Position numbers and translations under genes: made by a program. The notes under the pieces were generated by a model. The model saw nothing but the letters and a program-made list of their open reading frames with translations. It did not search any database and was not told the DNA's origin. From Rhizophlyctis rosea (taxonomy: Eukaryota; Chytridiomycota; Chytridiomycetes; Rhizophlyctidales; Rhizophlyctidaceae): DNA of 64,000 nucleotides. Below, piece after piece: positions 37,202-49,200 of the stretch (position 1 is its first letter; every line of letters starts with the position of its first letter). The stretch spans positions 62,001 to 126,000 of the forward strand of contig JADGJC010000070.1 in the NCBI GenBank assembly GCA_027596075.1. The letters are read 5' to 3'.

Positions 37202-37699
37202 TTACTGCTTAACACGGTGGTCAACGGTACCGTCACGTTTCATGCCACCATGCTCACTGTGAGGGAAGAACGTATGTGGTTAGATCCCAACTTTGTGTCA
37301 ATCATCGCCAGAAGGAGCATGAAGCCCCAATACTCACGTGGGGTGGTAGATTTTCTCACCACTGTTGCCCTGGTGGTGCTTTCCCTGCGACTCTCCCGCA
37401 TCGTAGTCAGCAGACTGAGTGCCGTACTCGCTCTCAGGGGCGTAAGAGTCATCGGCGTACGAGTCATCACCAGAGTCGACATTCTTGACGCGACGGTCTG
37501 GGGTACCGTCCTCCTTGAGACCGCCGTGCTCCGTGGGACGGAAGTGGGGGACGTGACGGCCGGAAGAGGATTGGGTGGTGTGGGAGGAGGAGGTGTTGGA
37601 GGAGGTTTCGGAGGCGTGTTGCTTGACGCGGTTGTCGGGGGTGCCGTCTTGCTTCAAACCGTCGTGCTCGGTGGGGTGGTACTTGGCTCCGGAAGACAT
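37202..37699 (-). CDS. small hydrophilic protein with three PTEHGGLKxDGTPDxRVK repeats
   Basis: The gene is complement(37202..37256, 37338..37699), 138 residues. The 81-base intron (GTGAGT..TCACAG) falls inside the third repeat, after Y-H-P-T. The repeats are at about residues 7-26, 53-72 and 118-137. All carry [YF][HR]PTEH.G(L/M)K.DGT.D.RVK. The linkers are Ser/His-rich and Asp/Tyr-rich and there is no membrane segment. This motif is familiar from small, abundant, often stress-induced fungal proteins, where one to a few copies occur; no biochemical role is established that I can name. The short gene and compact promoter fit a highly expressed protein (inference). Confidence 0.8.
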
Positions 37700-38881
37700 G
37701 GTTGTTGATCGGTTGTTGGGTGGTTGGAAAGTTTATTGTTGAGAGTGTGATGATATGATCAGCTGTTGTGATGTGTTGTTTCTGAGATGAGGAGAGACTA
37801 ACTGCTACTGCATGGTACTTATATTTTTCGGGAGGTAATAGTTGGAAATGAAAATGACGTTTCACCGGAGGCGCTAAGCAAACATTGCGTGAAACTCAAA
37901 CCACCACCAGTGCATTGTCACCATCCGCAGTCACGCGCCGTATTGCCTCCCTATCGGACACGTCGATCATGCTTAGGTCTCATTACAAGGTTCAACATCA
38001 CACTGCATAGCGCTGTTCGCTATGCATTTTAGCGGGATAATCTCCTCCGATCCACTTGTGCCTCCCAGCACGACCTCCGCCACCAATCATCACTACTGAC
38101 GTACAATTGACAAACGTTGTGTGTGCCAACAAGATCATGATGCAAAGTGGGATGCGACATCCATCAGAAACATTTAGGTGTGCGATCGAGACCGGTCTCG
38201 GCGGTGACACGTCACTCCATTTTGGCAGGTGGCGAACGCGTTTGGCCGTGCAGTCACTTTACACAGCGGGTATCCACACTCTAGCGAAACTAGTCAACAC
38301 CCAAATTGAGAACCAAAAGCTGCCATGGGTATCCCATTAAACATATGGAGATCCATCGCAGGGGTATTTACGCTTAGACTTTTCAGTGAGGAGTGGTCGC
38401 TGTGTTGCCAACCAAACCAACGTTCGCAACCTCATGATGTAACTCGATTTTGACAGGTCGTTATGCACAACCTCCATCATCATCCGATGGTATTGGTCGT
38501 TACCTCACCTAGCACAAATTCGCTCACCCATGAAGGAGATGAAGGTAGCAACAGTGCGATGCGGAGAAACAAAAGTGCAAAAACACAAATGACACAACCC
38601 TGATGATGGACCGCGTCAGATTATGTAATAACATTCGCTGTTCTAAGTAAATGGTCACATGATTTTACGATTGTGGCACTGGCGTCGTGGCACAACGGCA
38701 CAGTCACATCCGTTTATGACAAGAAGGCGGGATACGAGATGAAGAGGGAGAGGCCGTGTAGAGCTCCTATAGGAGTGGATGGACCACAAGAGGCGTCTAT
38801 TCTTTTGAAGGCATCAACTACAAAATCACGCACCGGAATCTCCTGGGCTTGGTGGACGAGTTGATCGAAGGGTTCAAACAA

Positions 38882-39236
38882 TCAAAGGGTTTGGAACGAT
38901 TCAAGACCAACGGTCACTGGCTTGGGAGGAGTGCCGTAACGTGTTTCTGACGACGCAGAGTACGCAGGACTCGGCGACGGGATCAGCAATGGCAAGTTGT
39001 CCGCCTCGGGATCATATCCCAACATATCCCCATGTTCCTTGAGGAACCAATATGATGCTGGAATGAACGGAATCAATGCTTCCAGTAGCTTGTAACGATT
39101 AAGTAGCAAACCGGCGCAACGCTCTTCGCCGGTGTTGCAGGCAAGATGAGTGAAGGGATCAACTTCTTTGTGGCCGATAAGTAGCTAACATAACAGTCAG
39201 CGTTGCAAAATTGGCCGGGGATGAAATGTCGATACC
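38882..39236 (-). pseudogene. orphan coding remnant, unknown family
   Basis: On the minus strand the exon from about 39184 to the stop at 38882 follows a good acceptor (TTATGTTAG) and reads with protein-like composition: GHKEVDPFTHLACN, then LLEALIPFIPASYW, LKEHGDMLGYDPE and a Pro/Ser-rich end. A donor at about 39236 (AAG then GTATCG) would join a short upstream piece ending LDGPVK. That frame meets a stop a few codons earlier with no acceptor, while the neighbouring frame stays open upstream to 39567. This looks like a frameshifted or decayed gene. No family was recognised. Confidence 0.3.
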
Positions 39237-39721
39237 TTCACAGGGCCATCCAGGATACACAATGCAAAATATATGTTAATTCAGAGTAGCCCGAGTAAGA
39301 AGGAGGCATGTATATCAAATGGAGGCGTTTGCCCGCTGGGCATGCTGGCTGTCGGCTCGCAAACACACGGCCCAAATCCCCGCTATAAGCGCTATGGACA
39401 AGGTCACTTCTTGAAAACGATTCCTTAGACTTGCGACTCTCGGCTTCTCTGCTCTCTGCACTGCTAGGAAGAAAAACCTTGTGGAGAAGATGAAGCAGGT
39501 GAAGATCCGTCATCTCAGCTGGGTGAAATGATTGAACAAGGTGACGACGGCAGCTCTTTTGGATCAAATCTCCTAACGGGCACTTGCCTCACTTCAAGGA
39601 AAAAGTACTTTCGTCGAATGGCTTCCAACCTGCATCGCCGCCACATGTACTGCAAATTAGAAGATGACACTTATGAACGTGTTGAGGACTGCCCCAATAG
39701 GGAAGACACAGGTAAAGCGCA

Positions 39722-40060
39722 GTGTACGCTCTATTGATGCAGCAGCGGCTGGTTCAACTAACCACTGGACATCAAGATGTCACCAACCCTCGTTTATTCC
39801 AATGCGATCGCCAAGAGCGTTCGGTATCTTGCCGCCCCGTACTTCAAGGTGAAGGGGAGGAACACGAAAATGCAAATGGCGATCGACGTACATTGATAGT
39901 TGACCGGGACAAGAATGCGGCTTTGAACTTTAGATATCTTCTCCTCTACTACATAGTTAGCAGAGGGGATCGTTTGGAGTGGAATTTGCCTCCTCCACGT
40001 CCAGATTGGCATTATGAAAAGCCGGAAGGGTGGCCTGGCTGGAGATCCATTTGTACGTGA
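39722..40060 (+). pseudogene. possible remnant of a TnpB/Fanzor-type nuclease C-terminus
   Basis: The open frame contains IVDRDKNAALNFRYLLLYYI, which resembles the final RuvC motif (RD.NAA.N) at the C-terminus of TnpB (IS605 OrfB) and its eukaryotic relatives, the Fanzor proteins known from chytrid fungi among others. A Cys-containing segment (FQCDRQE..SCRP) lies about 40 residues before it, where that family has a zinc finger, but the CxxC pairs are not intact. No matching upstream catalytic motifs or element ends were found, so at best this is a relic; chance similarity is possible. Confidence 0.25.
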
Positions 40061-40262
40061 CGGCTCCCTCATCAAGGTCGCCAGCATGAAACCCATGTGT
40101 AGGAATACAAAGAAAAATGAAAAAACTGATCCGCTGGCTTGAAGAATCCCGATAGTATATGAAGTCAGGTACGGGTCATTGTCAACTGGTTCACATCTCA
40201 GCATTTCAGTCGGATAATATATTACTTAGGGCATTCCTGTGCTTTATCGGTAAAGCTACGGT

Positions 40263-43200
40263 TTAGATCAATCTATACAACACCAATCTCCCATCGGCAT
40301 CTCCAACCACAACTGAGACCGCCGGCCCTCCACCACCATTAGCATTCGCAGACCCGTAAACACACATACAAGTAACACAAACGTCCTCCTGCAAAGGATA
40401 TGACACAATCAATCGCTCATGACTCCGGCTCCTGTCCACTGAATCCACTTCCACCACATTGGAATGAACATCGAACACCCTCATCATCTCATCATTACCC
40501 AACGTAACCAGATACTTCCCGTCAGATGTAAAGTCATAATGTGTAATTTGCACACTGGGGTGCGGGATATAGATTGGTTTTGATGGTGCATTTGCAGAGG
40601 TTTGACGAGCGGGAGGGTGTATGGTGGGGAGGAGGACAATGGTGTCACTTGATGAACGTGTCTGTCGGCCGTGATACGCGATGTACCGGCCTGTTGGATG
40701 TAGCAAACAGCGTCGAATCGTCACTGGGGCTAAGTCCGTCGCGGGGTCTGTGATATCATGAGACAGGATATGGGAGTCCTGATAGAGTGTTGACCTCGTA
40801 ACGTAAAATACTGTTTTCAAAATTGGATCCCGCTCCTCTTCCGCTCTAACTCCCTCTTTATCCTTTCCGCCATCCTTTTCTTTTCCAAGCCGTCCACCTG
40901 TGCTGCCTTCTCCCCACCGCACATCCAACACCGTGTCCCGGTCCCGTGTTTGGAAGACTTTGACTTCGCCTCCGGTCACCAGGTCCAGCACTATGCTTGC
41001 ATCATACCTTCCCAACAATATTCGTAAATGTTTCCTGCCACCATCAGATGAAACAGGCGGATCCGCCAAAACATGACACGCAACTTCAAAAGCAGGCGAA
41101 GCATCAATTTCGTATGTGGAGTACTCGACAAGCGACGAAGTTGAGGACGTTGGAGATGCTGCTGCATAGCTTGAGCTCGTAGATGCCTCCCTACTGACGT
41201 TTACACTGGACCTTGAAGATCCTTTCCTGGACACCATCCACGCGCTTAACATCCCGTCCCATGTCCATATCAGCAAGATCAACTTGTAAGCCAGTGTGGG
41301 ATGCTGGTAGATGTACGCTTTCTTTGCAGGAAGCTCGTGTGGGACAATAAAACGTAAAAGTTCCCGAAACGGACGAGGCGAGCTACTGTCGGAGCCATTG
41401 TCATCCATATCATTTGATCCCATATCCCATATAATCACGTTACTCCCAGACACACCGGTCATCATGTTGAGCGACTTGTTATGGTGATGGAATGCGACGA
41501 CTGGTGGTATGCGCGTATGGTGTGTGATGACCGAGGTGAGGTTTGAGACCGAGATGGACGTCCGCAGTAGTGTCCCAGCGGTTGAGGAGGATACAATTGA
41601 GGCCATTTCTGAACCATTGTAGGTAACGGCAACATGCGCTATGGGTCCTTCGTGGGCGTATTGCTCCATCCGCGGTGCCGCCACTAGCCTTTTCAGCTCG
41701 CATGTCACTACCTCCCCTCCACACCCTACAAATAACCGCTCTTTCCCTTTCCAAGACGCAGTCAACATGCGCAGCACCGGCTGTTTTCCGACCACAACAT
41801 TTTGGACCATCCGTCCAGCCTGGACATCGGCAATGGAGACTCTGCCGTTTCGGAAGCCGATGTAGAGACGCTTTTCGTCCAATGAAAAAGCAAGGCAGCG
41901 AGTTGATGCTGAAGGAGGGAGTTTCAGAACGGAAAGGCGGGTATTTGTGTCAATATTGTAAACTGTTATTGTGGTGGCTGATGTAGATGGGCGTGGAGAA
42001 ACGGTTGATGCCCCAACTTTTGGTTCATTGTTCGTCTTCATATCAGAGGTCATCGCAACAGCTAGGATGTCATTGCCAACAGAAAATGCTCCTGCTTCCA
42101 CCTTACAGCCTTTGAACGCTTCCTCTGACAGCTTCAACCTCGTGACTTCTCTCAAACCCTCTTGCGACTGGGAGCGCGTACTAGCACCTCCGCCGCACCC
42201 AACTCTCACCACGACCAATGCGCCCCACCGACTGGAAAGAATCGCCACCTTGGTACCATCACTTGATATCGCAACAAGGTCATCGCAGATACCCCTAAGT
42301 ATTAAAGTTTCCCTCATCGCAGCTCTTTCTGCTCCGTCACCTCCACTCGTCCCACCGGCAACCGGCAAGTGTATCCACTTCAACTGCTTATCCTCGACTG
42401 AGCTTCCCTTCCGACACGTCCAAACACCACTACCTTCCCAAATCAAGTCGGCACCTTCCCACCAGTCTTCCACAAGCCGCAATACGTGTCCCCGCTGATG
42501 TAAATCCGAGTCATGTAGCCCAAGCTTGATTAGACATAAACCGGTATCTTTCATTGCGCACACTACATCTCCCTGTGGTGTAAGACAGCAAGCGCGGACG
42601 GAATCTCTCAACAGTGGGTCTTCAACAACTGTGCCTAAGTAGGCATACGTTTCCAGCTCGTACATGGACACTGTTCCTGATGTTAATATGGTAAGCACGA
42701 CACGGCGAGATGGGCGTTCCGCTTCACGGATGGCGTATGGAAGGAGTGCGACAAGTTGATCATCTACAGGTTGACTTAGTTTTGCAAAAGCAAACGGATA
42801 TGGAGGTGCGGCCGTGATTGCTGTGAGCTCCACACGCTCAATAGTTGATGGAATGGGGTATCCTGTATCCCGGATCGAAACCGCCGTCCCTTTCGTGACC
42901 TGGAAGTCTTTCCGATCTGTTACACTAACTCGAGGGCCTAAACCTACACTAGCTCGAGGGCCAAGCATTGACCAATTCGCACTCTTGGACTTAGCTGTAT
43001 TTCGCCGTGCTTCCAATCGAATTTGTTCAGCCTCTTCCCGCACTCTGCCGCCCATCTCCTTCCCAAGGTTCCATGCAAGACTCCAGATGAGTGATGGGTC
43101 TTTCTCAACCCATCGGATACACCACCTCGCGAAAACCGTGTACTCCTCCACCATTTGGATCATTCCTCCCTTCTCTCCGTCCGTCAACCCCACATCCTTG

Positions 43201-46200
43201 GCATTAACCTGCACCAACATTCTCATCAAACATGCCAACCACTTCAAAAGTCTCGCCCCAGCGTCAACTCCCACCTCGAAAATTGCGTAAAAGGAAGAAA
43301 CGGAACACAACAAAGGCACTATGACTGTTACAGGAGCTTCCGAGTCGAAGTAATGATCAATGATATCCGGCATGCGGGTACCGCAAGCCAATTGAGGCAC
43401 CGATTTCCCGACACTTCCAATCATGCGTTCGAGCTCCAACAATCCATCCGCAAGAGCTCGATGAGCATTCCTTTGTTCCTTTTTTGTTGTCAAGAATTCT
43501 TCAATGATTGCTTTTGCGAACTCCGAATGGAAGGGGATAAAACGCCCTTCTTCAGTTGTACAGAGGTATGGCTGAATGTCCGTGAAGAACAAGTTCCATT
43601 GTATCAATGGAAAAGTGGACAAATGTGCCCATTCATGCTCGAAAAGACCATTTCGGGAAAGAGCGAGTGGTGGAAGGGTTTTGGACATTGCGGATGTGGT
43701 ATGAGTGGCGTTGAGTTCAGCGAGGAGTGGGTGGAAGATGGATGTCAGGCGTTGGGGACTGGTTGGGGTTTGTGCTGTGTGTTGGGGTTGGCGGATCTTC
43801 TTGCTGAGAAGTTGGAGGAAGAGCGGGCGGCTTGAATATGGAGACGCTTGCAGATTGGAAAGAAGCTGTGGTTCTAGTGGTGGTACGATGGATTGTAGGT
43901 ATGTGTCGCGGTCGGTTGGGGATATATCTTTCAGCTCAATGGATTGGTAATTGGGGTACTTTTGGGCAAGATGATGTTGAAAAGCGGGTGGTGACGTTGC
44001 AGTGAATAGCCAACGTGTGTTGACCCATACGTGTACGTTGAGTGATTCGATTGGGGGTAGCCAGTTCCATTGTTGCAAACTATGGAGCTCGTCCAAGGAC
44101 GTAGGTTTGTCGAGTTCATCCACAGCGTCGATGATGAAGAGCAGTTTGAATCCAGCTGCGACTGCTTCATGGATCANNNNNNNNNNATTGATTCCGCAAA
44201 GTGGCACGATGTTCCTCGGCACTAAGCTCTACATGACCACGCAAATGGAACCTGATCAACTGACAAAACCGTTTGACCATCTGTACCCCAGAAGACGAGC
44301 CGGACCAACTTCCGAGGAAGTTTGATAGAACAAAATATCCCTTATCATGATATGCTTGGCCAACTTCTTTGACTAGCGTTGTCTTTCCAACTCCGGCTTC
44401 TCCCCACAGGAAAACACACGACGAGAAGCCTTGATCGTTCCCTTCGAATGCTGCCATGATACCGTCCACCTGGTCTTTCCGTCCTACCACTAATGATTTC
44501 TCTTTCTGCCATCCCACATCTTCCTTTTCCCCTTCCATCACCCACTCCATCTCCCTTTCCTCCAAAATTTTCCCTACCGCCTCTCGCAACCACCCTTCCA
44601 TTGTTGTTTGCAACCATTCCAATCCACCAACTCTCACTTCTCCTCCTTCAATACGAGAGAAGAAGCACGGATAGTCAACCAATACGTTCCCTCCCTGCTC
44701 CGATTGATTCATCTGCAATGCGCGGGTCTTCAGCTCTCCGATGAGCCGAGCTTCCGTATGATTTCGCGGCTCAAATCTATGTCGATGAGTTTTAGGTACG
44801 GAACGGCTGAAGGTTGGGTCTCGGAAGAACAAGTAGATATGGGATGGTCGCCTGCTGGTATGCCCCGACGGCGTACTATTGCCCAAAGAAAGCGAAACCT
44901 CCTCGTCCACCAGATATTTTCCTTCCCCTTTGGCCGCACTATGGTTCATCAGTGCCGGTCCAAGCTGAGCACCAATCACTGCAATGAAAATGTCCGCCCG
45001 TGAGACCTGTGCGGATGCGGCTCTCAGGTAATCTTCAAGGGATGTGTCCCAATCAGCAAATGACTTTAAGTCGACGGTGCGGAGATGTACGCCGTTGTTT
45101 GCAAAGATTGGTTGCAGAGCTGGGATGATGATTTTCAGCACGTGGTCTCGCTCGTTGCTGGCGTCTGGTGAAAATGTGAGGTAAAGAGTAATGCGACGCG
45201 AGAAAGGTTGCCTTGTGGGTCCGCTTTGATGAAGTTGCTTGTGCACCCCCATGCCCCAGATGGCCGGTAAAAGTGTTAGCGAGTTGCTGGTAAGATGGTC
45301 ACTATTCTGCGCGCGTACTTTTGACGCAGTAAGCTGGCTTTCGGATATGGAGGTCGGGAGGACAAGGTTGGACACCAAGTCAACAGCTTCTCCGTCCTTC
45401 TTCATGATCAACGGACAGTGATAAACAAATCTTGCGCCATCCACTTCCGGTCCACGAGAATGGCTGTCGGTTGATCGTATGACTGGATCATTTGCAAAGC
45501 TAAATCGTGGATAGATGATGGGGAGACCTAGATGCGTGTCTTCGCGTACCCCGTATACCCCCAAGCTTTCCTCAAAAGTTGCATTGACCAAGTTCACATT
45601 GATCAATCCAAACGTTTGTAAGCGTTCCTCATCCGTTGTGGCAGCAGTCGAGAAGTCTATCCTGCAACGATGGATGGTCCCACCTTCTGCAGCAGCAATT
45701 GCTGTAGCGTACAGCATTGATTTCAAATCCACAACGGTTGCGGCATCCACGATCTGTGGTGTCCCCAGTGATGTCCAGCATTGCAGAAATTGCGTACTTT
45801 TCACGAATCGCTCCAATGCTGTCTTCTCCGTCCCGGTAAGTTCACTGCTCACCACACCCGCCCGACGAAGCCAATTTGTGTGAACCGTCCCCAGCAATCT
45901 TCTACATTCTTTGACCAGAGCGCTGTGGTCTGAGGCATCTGAATTACCCTTTCGAATCTCACATTTCGCTCGCAACACCCCACCGTAATCGATAGCTCTG
46001 AGCAATTTCGCCACTTCGGTAGAATATGGTAAAACTTCTGAAGTGGTATCATCTTCTATTCGCCTTGGGAGGAGCACAGAAACCAGTTTGTTGAGCAATG
46101 CCATTCTTCTATACCCACGGTGTTTCAGGGTGCGAAAAGCTCTCAAACGGGTGAAGCAATCCCTGACAGAAGCTTGAGTTACTCCGCCCGACTCTTCATC

Positions 46201-49200
46201 CCTTCCCGTCAAAAAATCGGAGAGCTCCCGTCCGGACGTGAACATCATTTCCATACGAGCACGATCAATGACATAACAGTATCCATCCACACCTGAGTCG
46301 GGCTCAAGAATCATTCCCAACTGCGACCCGAACACGTAGAGACGAACAGCCTGCTCCACCGTCGGCAGCGGCAGTCTCCTTTTGAGTAATGCGTCAACCT
46401 GACGTAGCCCCATCTCGAAATCAATTTCGTCAGACGAAGGGAGTTGTGATTTTTTGAGTGGTTGCAACTGCGTCGAGTTCAGACAATACATCCCGATTGT
46501 TTGGTAAGCAGTCAGAAGGAGGGACGGAAGAAGAGCGGTGGGTGACAACATTGGGAATGATTTCCACAAACGTTCGGCGAATGACCTGAACGACATGATC
46601 ACTGATCAGTACCCATAGTATCATACGCGAACTGAAAGATGAAAACATACCGAGGATCACATGGGAGTTTCTGGTAGATAGTCTGACAATGCAAACCAAA
46701 CCATGTGGGAATTGACTTTTCCAACTCCAATGGGCAGATCAACCAAACGACGAAATCGGTCTGCGCATCCTCTTTCGACATGACTATGGTTTCCAGATGC
46801 GACAAATAGAACGAATCCATCATGATGACCAGCCACTCTCCGCTGACAGCTGCGTAATCAAGCTTGTGCATCCAATGACATTCTACATTCAAACCAATGT
46901 TTCAGATGAACATATTACAAATTGTTGTTCAGAGAGAGGCCATACATACCTTTTTTGTCAATATCCTGCACTACAGGAACTACTCGCCTGGTTCCTGCTT
47001 GATCATCGCTGAGCTTCTGAACCAGATGACAGGCCCATTTGGGCATCCCGCTGAATACCAGTTTGATGCATTGGTGGCGCAAGTCGACGGTGAGAAAATC
47101 TTGAAAATCACTAAATCCGTGTGGTAATAGACATGGTTGACGGGTTATGAAGCCCAGCATGGTGTCAGCCGCATCATTTGGCTTATAGAATCTGCAAAGA
47201 CTGTCAGCTTTCGTGCATCAGGTGGTTCCATTTTCTGCAATACTCACAATCCTGCGATCAATTTTTGGAAATCCGTAAGTCGCTGCTCTATTCTGGCGAA
47301 CGAGGATGCATCTGCCTCTTCCAATAGTTTGGCCATATCACCCAGGAAGGGTGCAACTAGCTCTTTCAGGCGATCAGCCTGAGGCAAGACGACGTTATCA
47401 ATATGACTTGGGGCAAACGCCTACACCTCTCTGTAGTCTACTGTACCTGGACTGACTTGCGGTCACTCTTCTCCGTCAATGCCAGCAAAAGCTTTTCCAA
47501 ACTGTCTCCATACTGTTTAACTTCGCCTATACCATGGAGATAGATCAACTTCAATGCGCATTGAGACGCAATTTGATCCGTTTCCGTCATGCTTTGTGAT
47601 AGCCATCCCGCCACCCGAGTAACAAACTCCTGCATGAACCCAGCGACGGGCTCACTATATTTTGATTCTTTATGAGCATTTTCGTAGCTCGATTCGATGA
47701 AATGAAGATAGACTTTCACAGGAATATTATAACAGCCCTTCAATCGTGCTAGTTTGTGCAGCAGATGCTGCACGTCACAGACAAAATCGACAATCTGATA
47801 CAGCGGATCGTACTGAGGTGCGATCTCAGACTCATACGCATGTAGCCGGGCTTTACTGTCATCCACCTGTCTGAACTGCCGGCGGAGAAGTATTACGTCG
47901 TGCATCAAGTCGTCGTTGATGCGGGTGTTGCAAAAGCGGGTTACGATTTGTTGAGTGATAATATTAGTGGACTCTACCCTATCTTGGAGCTCTTTATGGT
48001 GTCCCAATTTGAGCATATGGAAGTCCGGTTTGCTAAACTCCATGATATAATCGAAGGTTGCACCTCTCAATGTTTCACGGTTGTGTCGGAAATCGAGTAT
48101 CGAAGTGAAGGCGGTGTGTTGGTCCGGAAGCAAGTCATACGGAATATGCACCAAGAGCAATGGGACTGCCATTTGACGTTTCACTCTGATTTCGTTTACC
48201 TTAGCCTCATTCAGGATACGGCTGATTTGGCCTGGCGTAGCCACGTTCGCTATCCATATGGGTACAGTGCCCTTCATATGGCCGCGCAGGCGTTCAATGA
48301 AGCTGGGGTCGCCTGGCGACACAGAGCTCAAAGTTCCATTGACCATATAACGATGCAAAGCCCGATTTGCAAGTAACCACGGATCTACTACATATACCAC
48401 TCCATCACCATGGGTAATGAGCTCATCAAGGGCATCCATATTCTCTTGGAAAGAAGTCACGCTTTCCAGGGATGATTCCGTTCTCATTTGTACCACTCCA
48501 TCACCATCTTTCTGTTGCGATCGGCACAAGTATCGCTGTGCGATGATTTGCTGACACTTGTCCCGCCATCCCCCCCTCGTCGCGAAAGAGAACCTCCCTC
48601 CGAAGACGCGAATGCACGCCTTCAACAGTGTGTCACCTAGCAAAGTTTCCTCCGCCGCTACTGATGTTTTTAAACCTTCGTGCAAATGGTCTTTGAGCAC
48701 ACCGATTGATTTCCGAAACCGGAAATAAAACTGGATGTCCTTTCCCATTCTCTTTCCATGATGGTATTGGTGGATGATCTGCACTAACTGTGCCAAAACC
48801 ACGTAAACAGATCGGTCTACTCCTTTTGCGATCGGAAAGGTATACTGTTGATTTGCTCGCAGCGGTGTCGGGAATTTGGGAATATTCATGTCTAAGCTGA
48901 CGTTGGCGTGAACTCGGCCTTGACCGTGTTGAATATGTCTCCTCAGTCTCCCAACCGCAGGATGTACCAATCCCAGTCGATGCGCTTTATCCAAAACAAG
49001 CTCGTGGACGAATACGGGCGGGAACACAACTCCATTGTGGGATTTTCCAATGACAATGACCTTACGATGACGTAATGAAGCATTTCTCTCTGTGTCTTGA
49101 GCGGCTGGCGCTCCATCGGATGTAGAGGTACCATCACCTGCCGCTAGGTAAGCAGAGAAAACCTGCTCAACCCGGTTGAATATCTCGTTGACTAACTCGA

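Larger units (their letters stand above)
37700..40262. other. intergenic region with degraded coding remnants
   Basis: About 2.5 kb. The first part should hold the promoter of the PTEHGG-repeat gene. From 38.8 to 40.06 kb protein-like fragments appear on both strands (next two entries), none forming an intact gene. The stop of the giant dynein-like gene marks the right edge. Confidence 0.35.

Noticed and set aside
47900..48376. 158-codon plus-strand frame opposite the AAA5 exon
   Set aside because: Antisense to an exon with clear dynein similarity on the minus strand.
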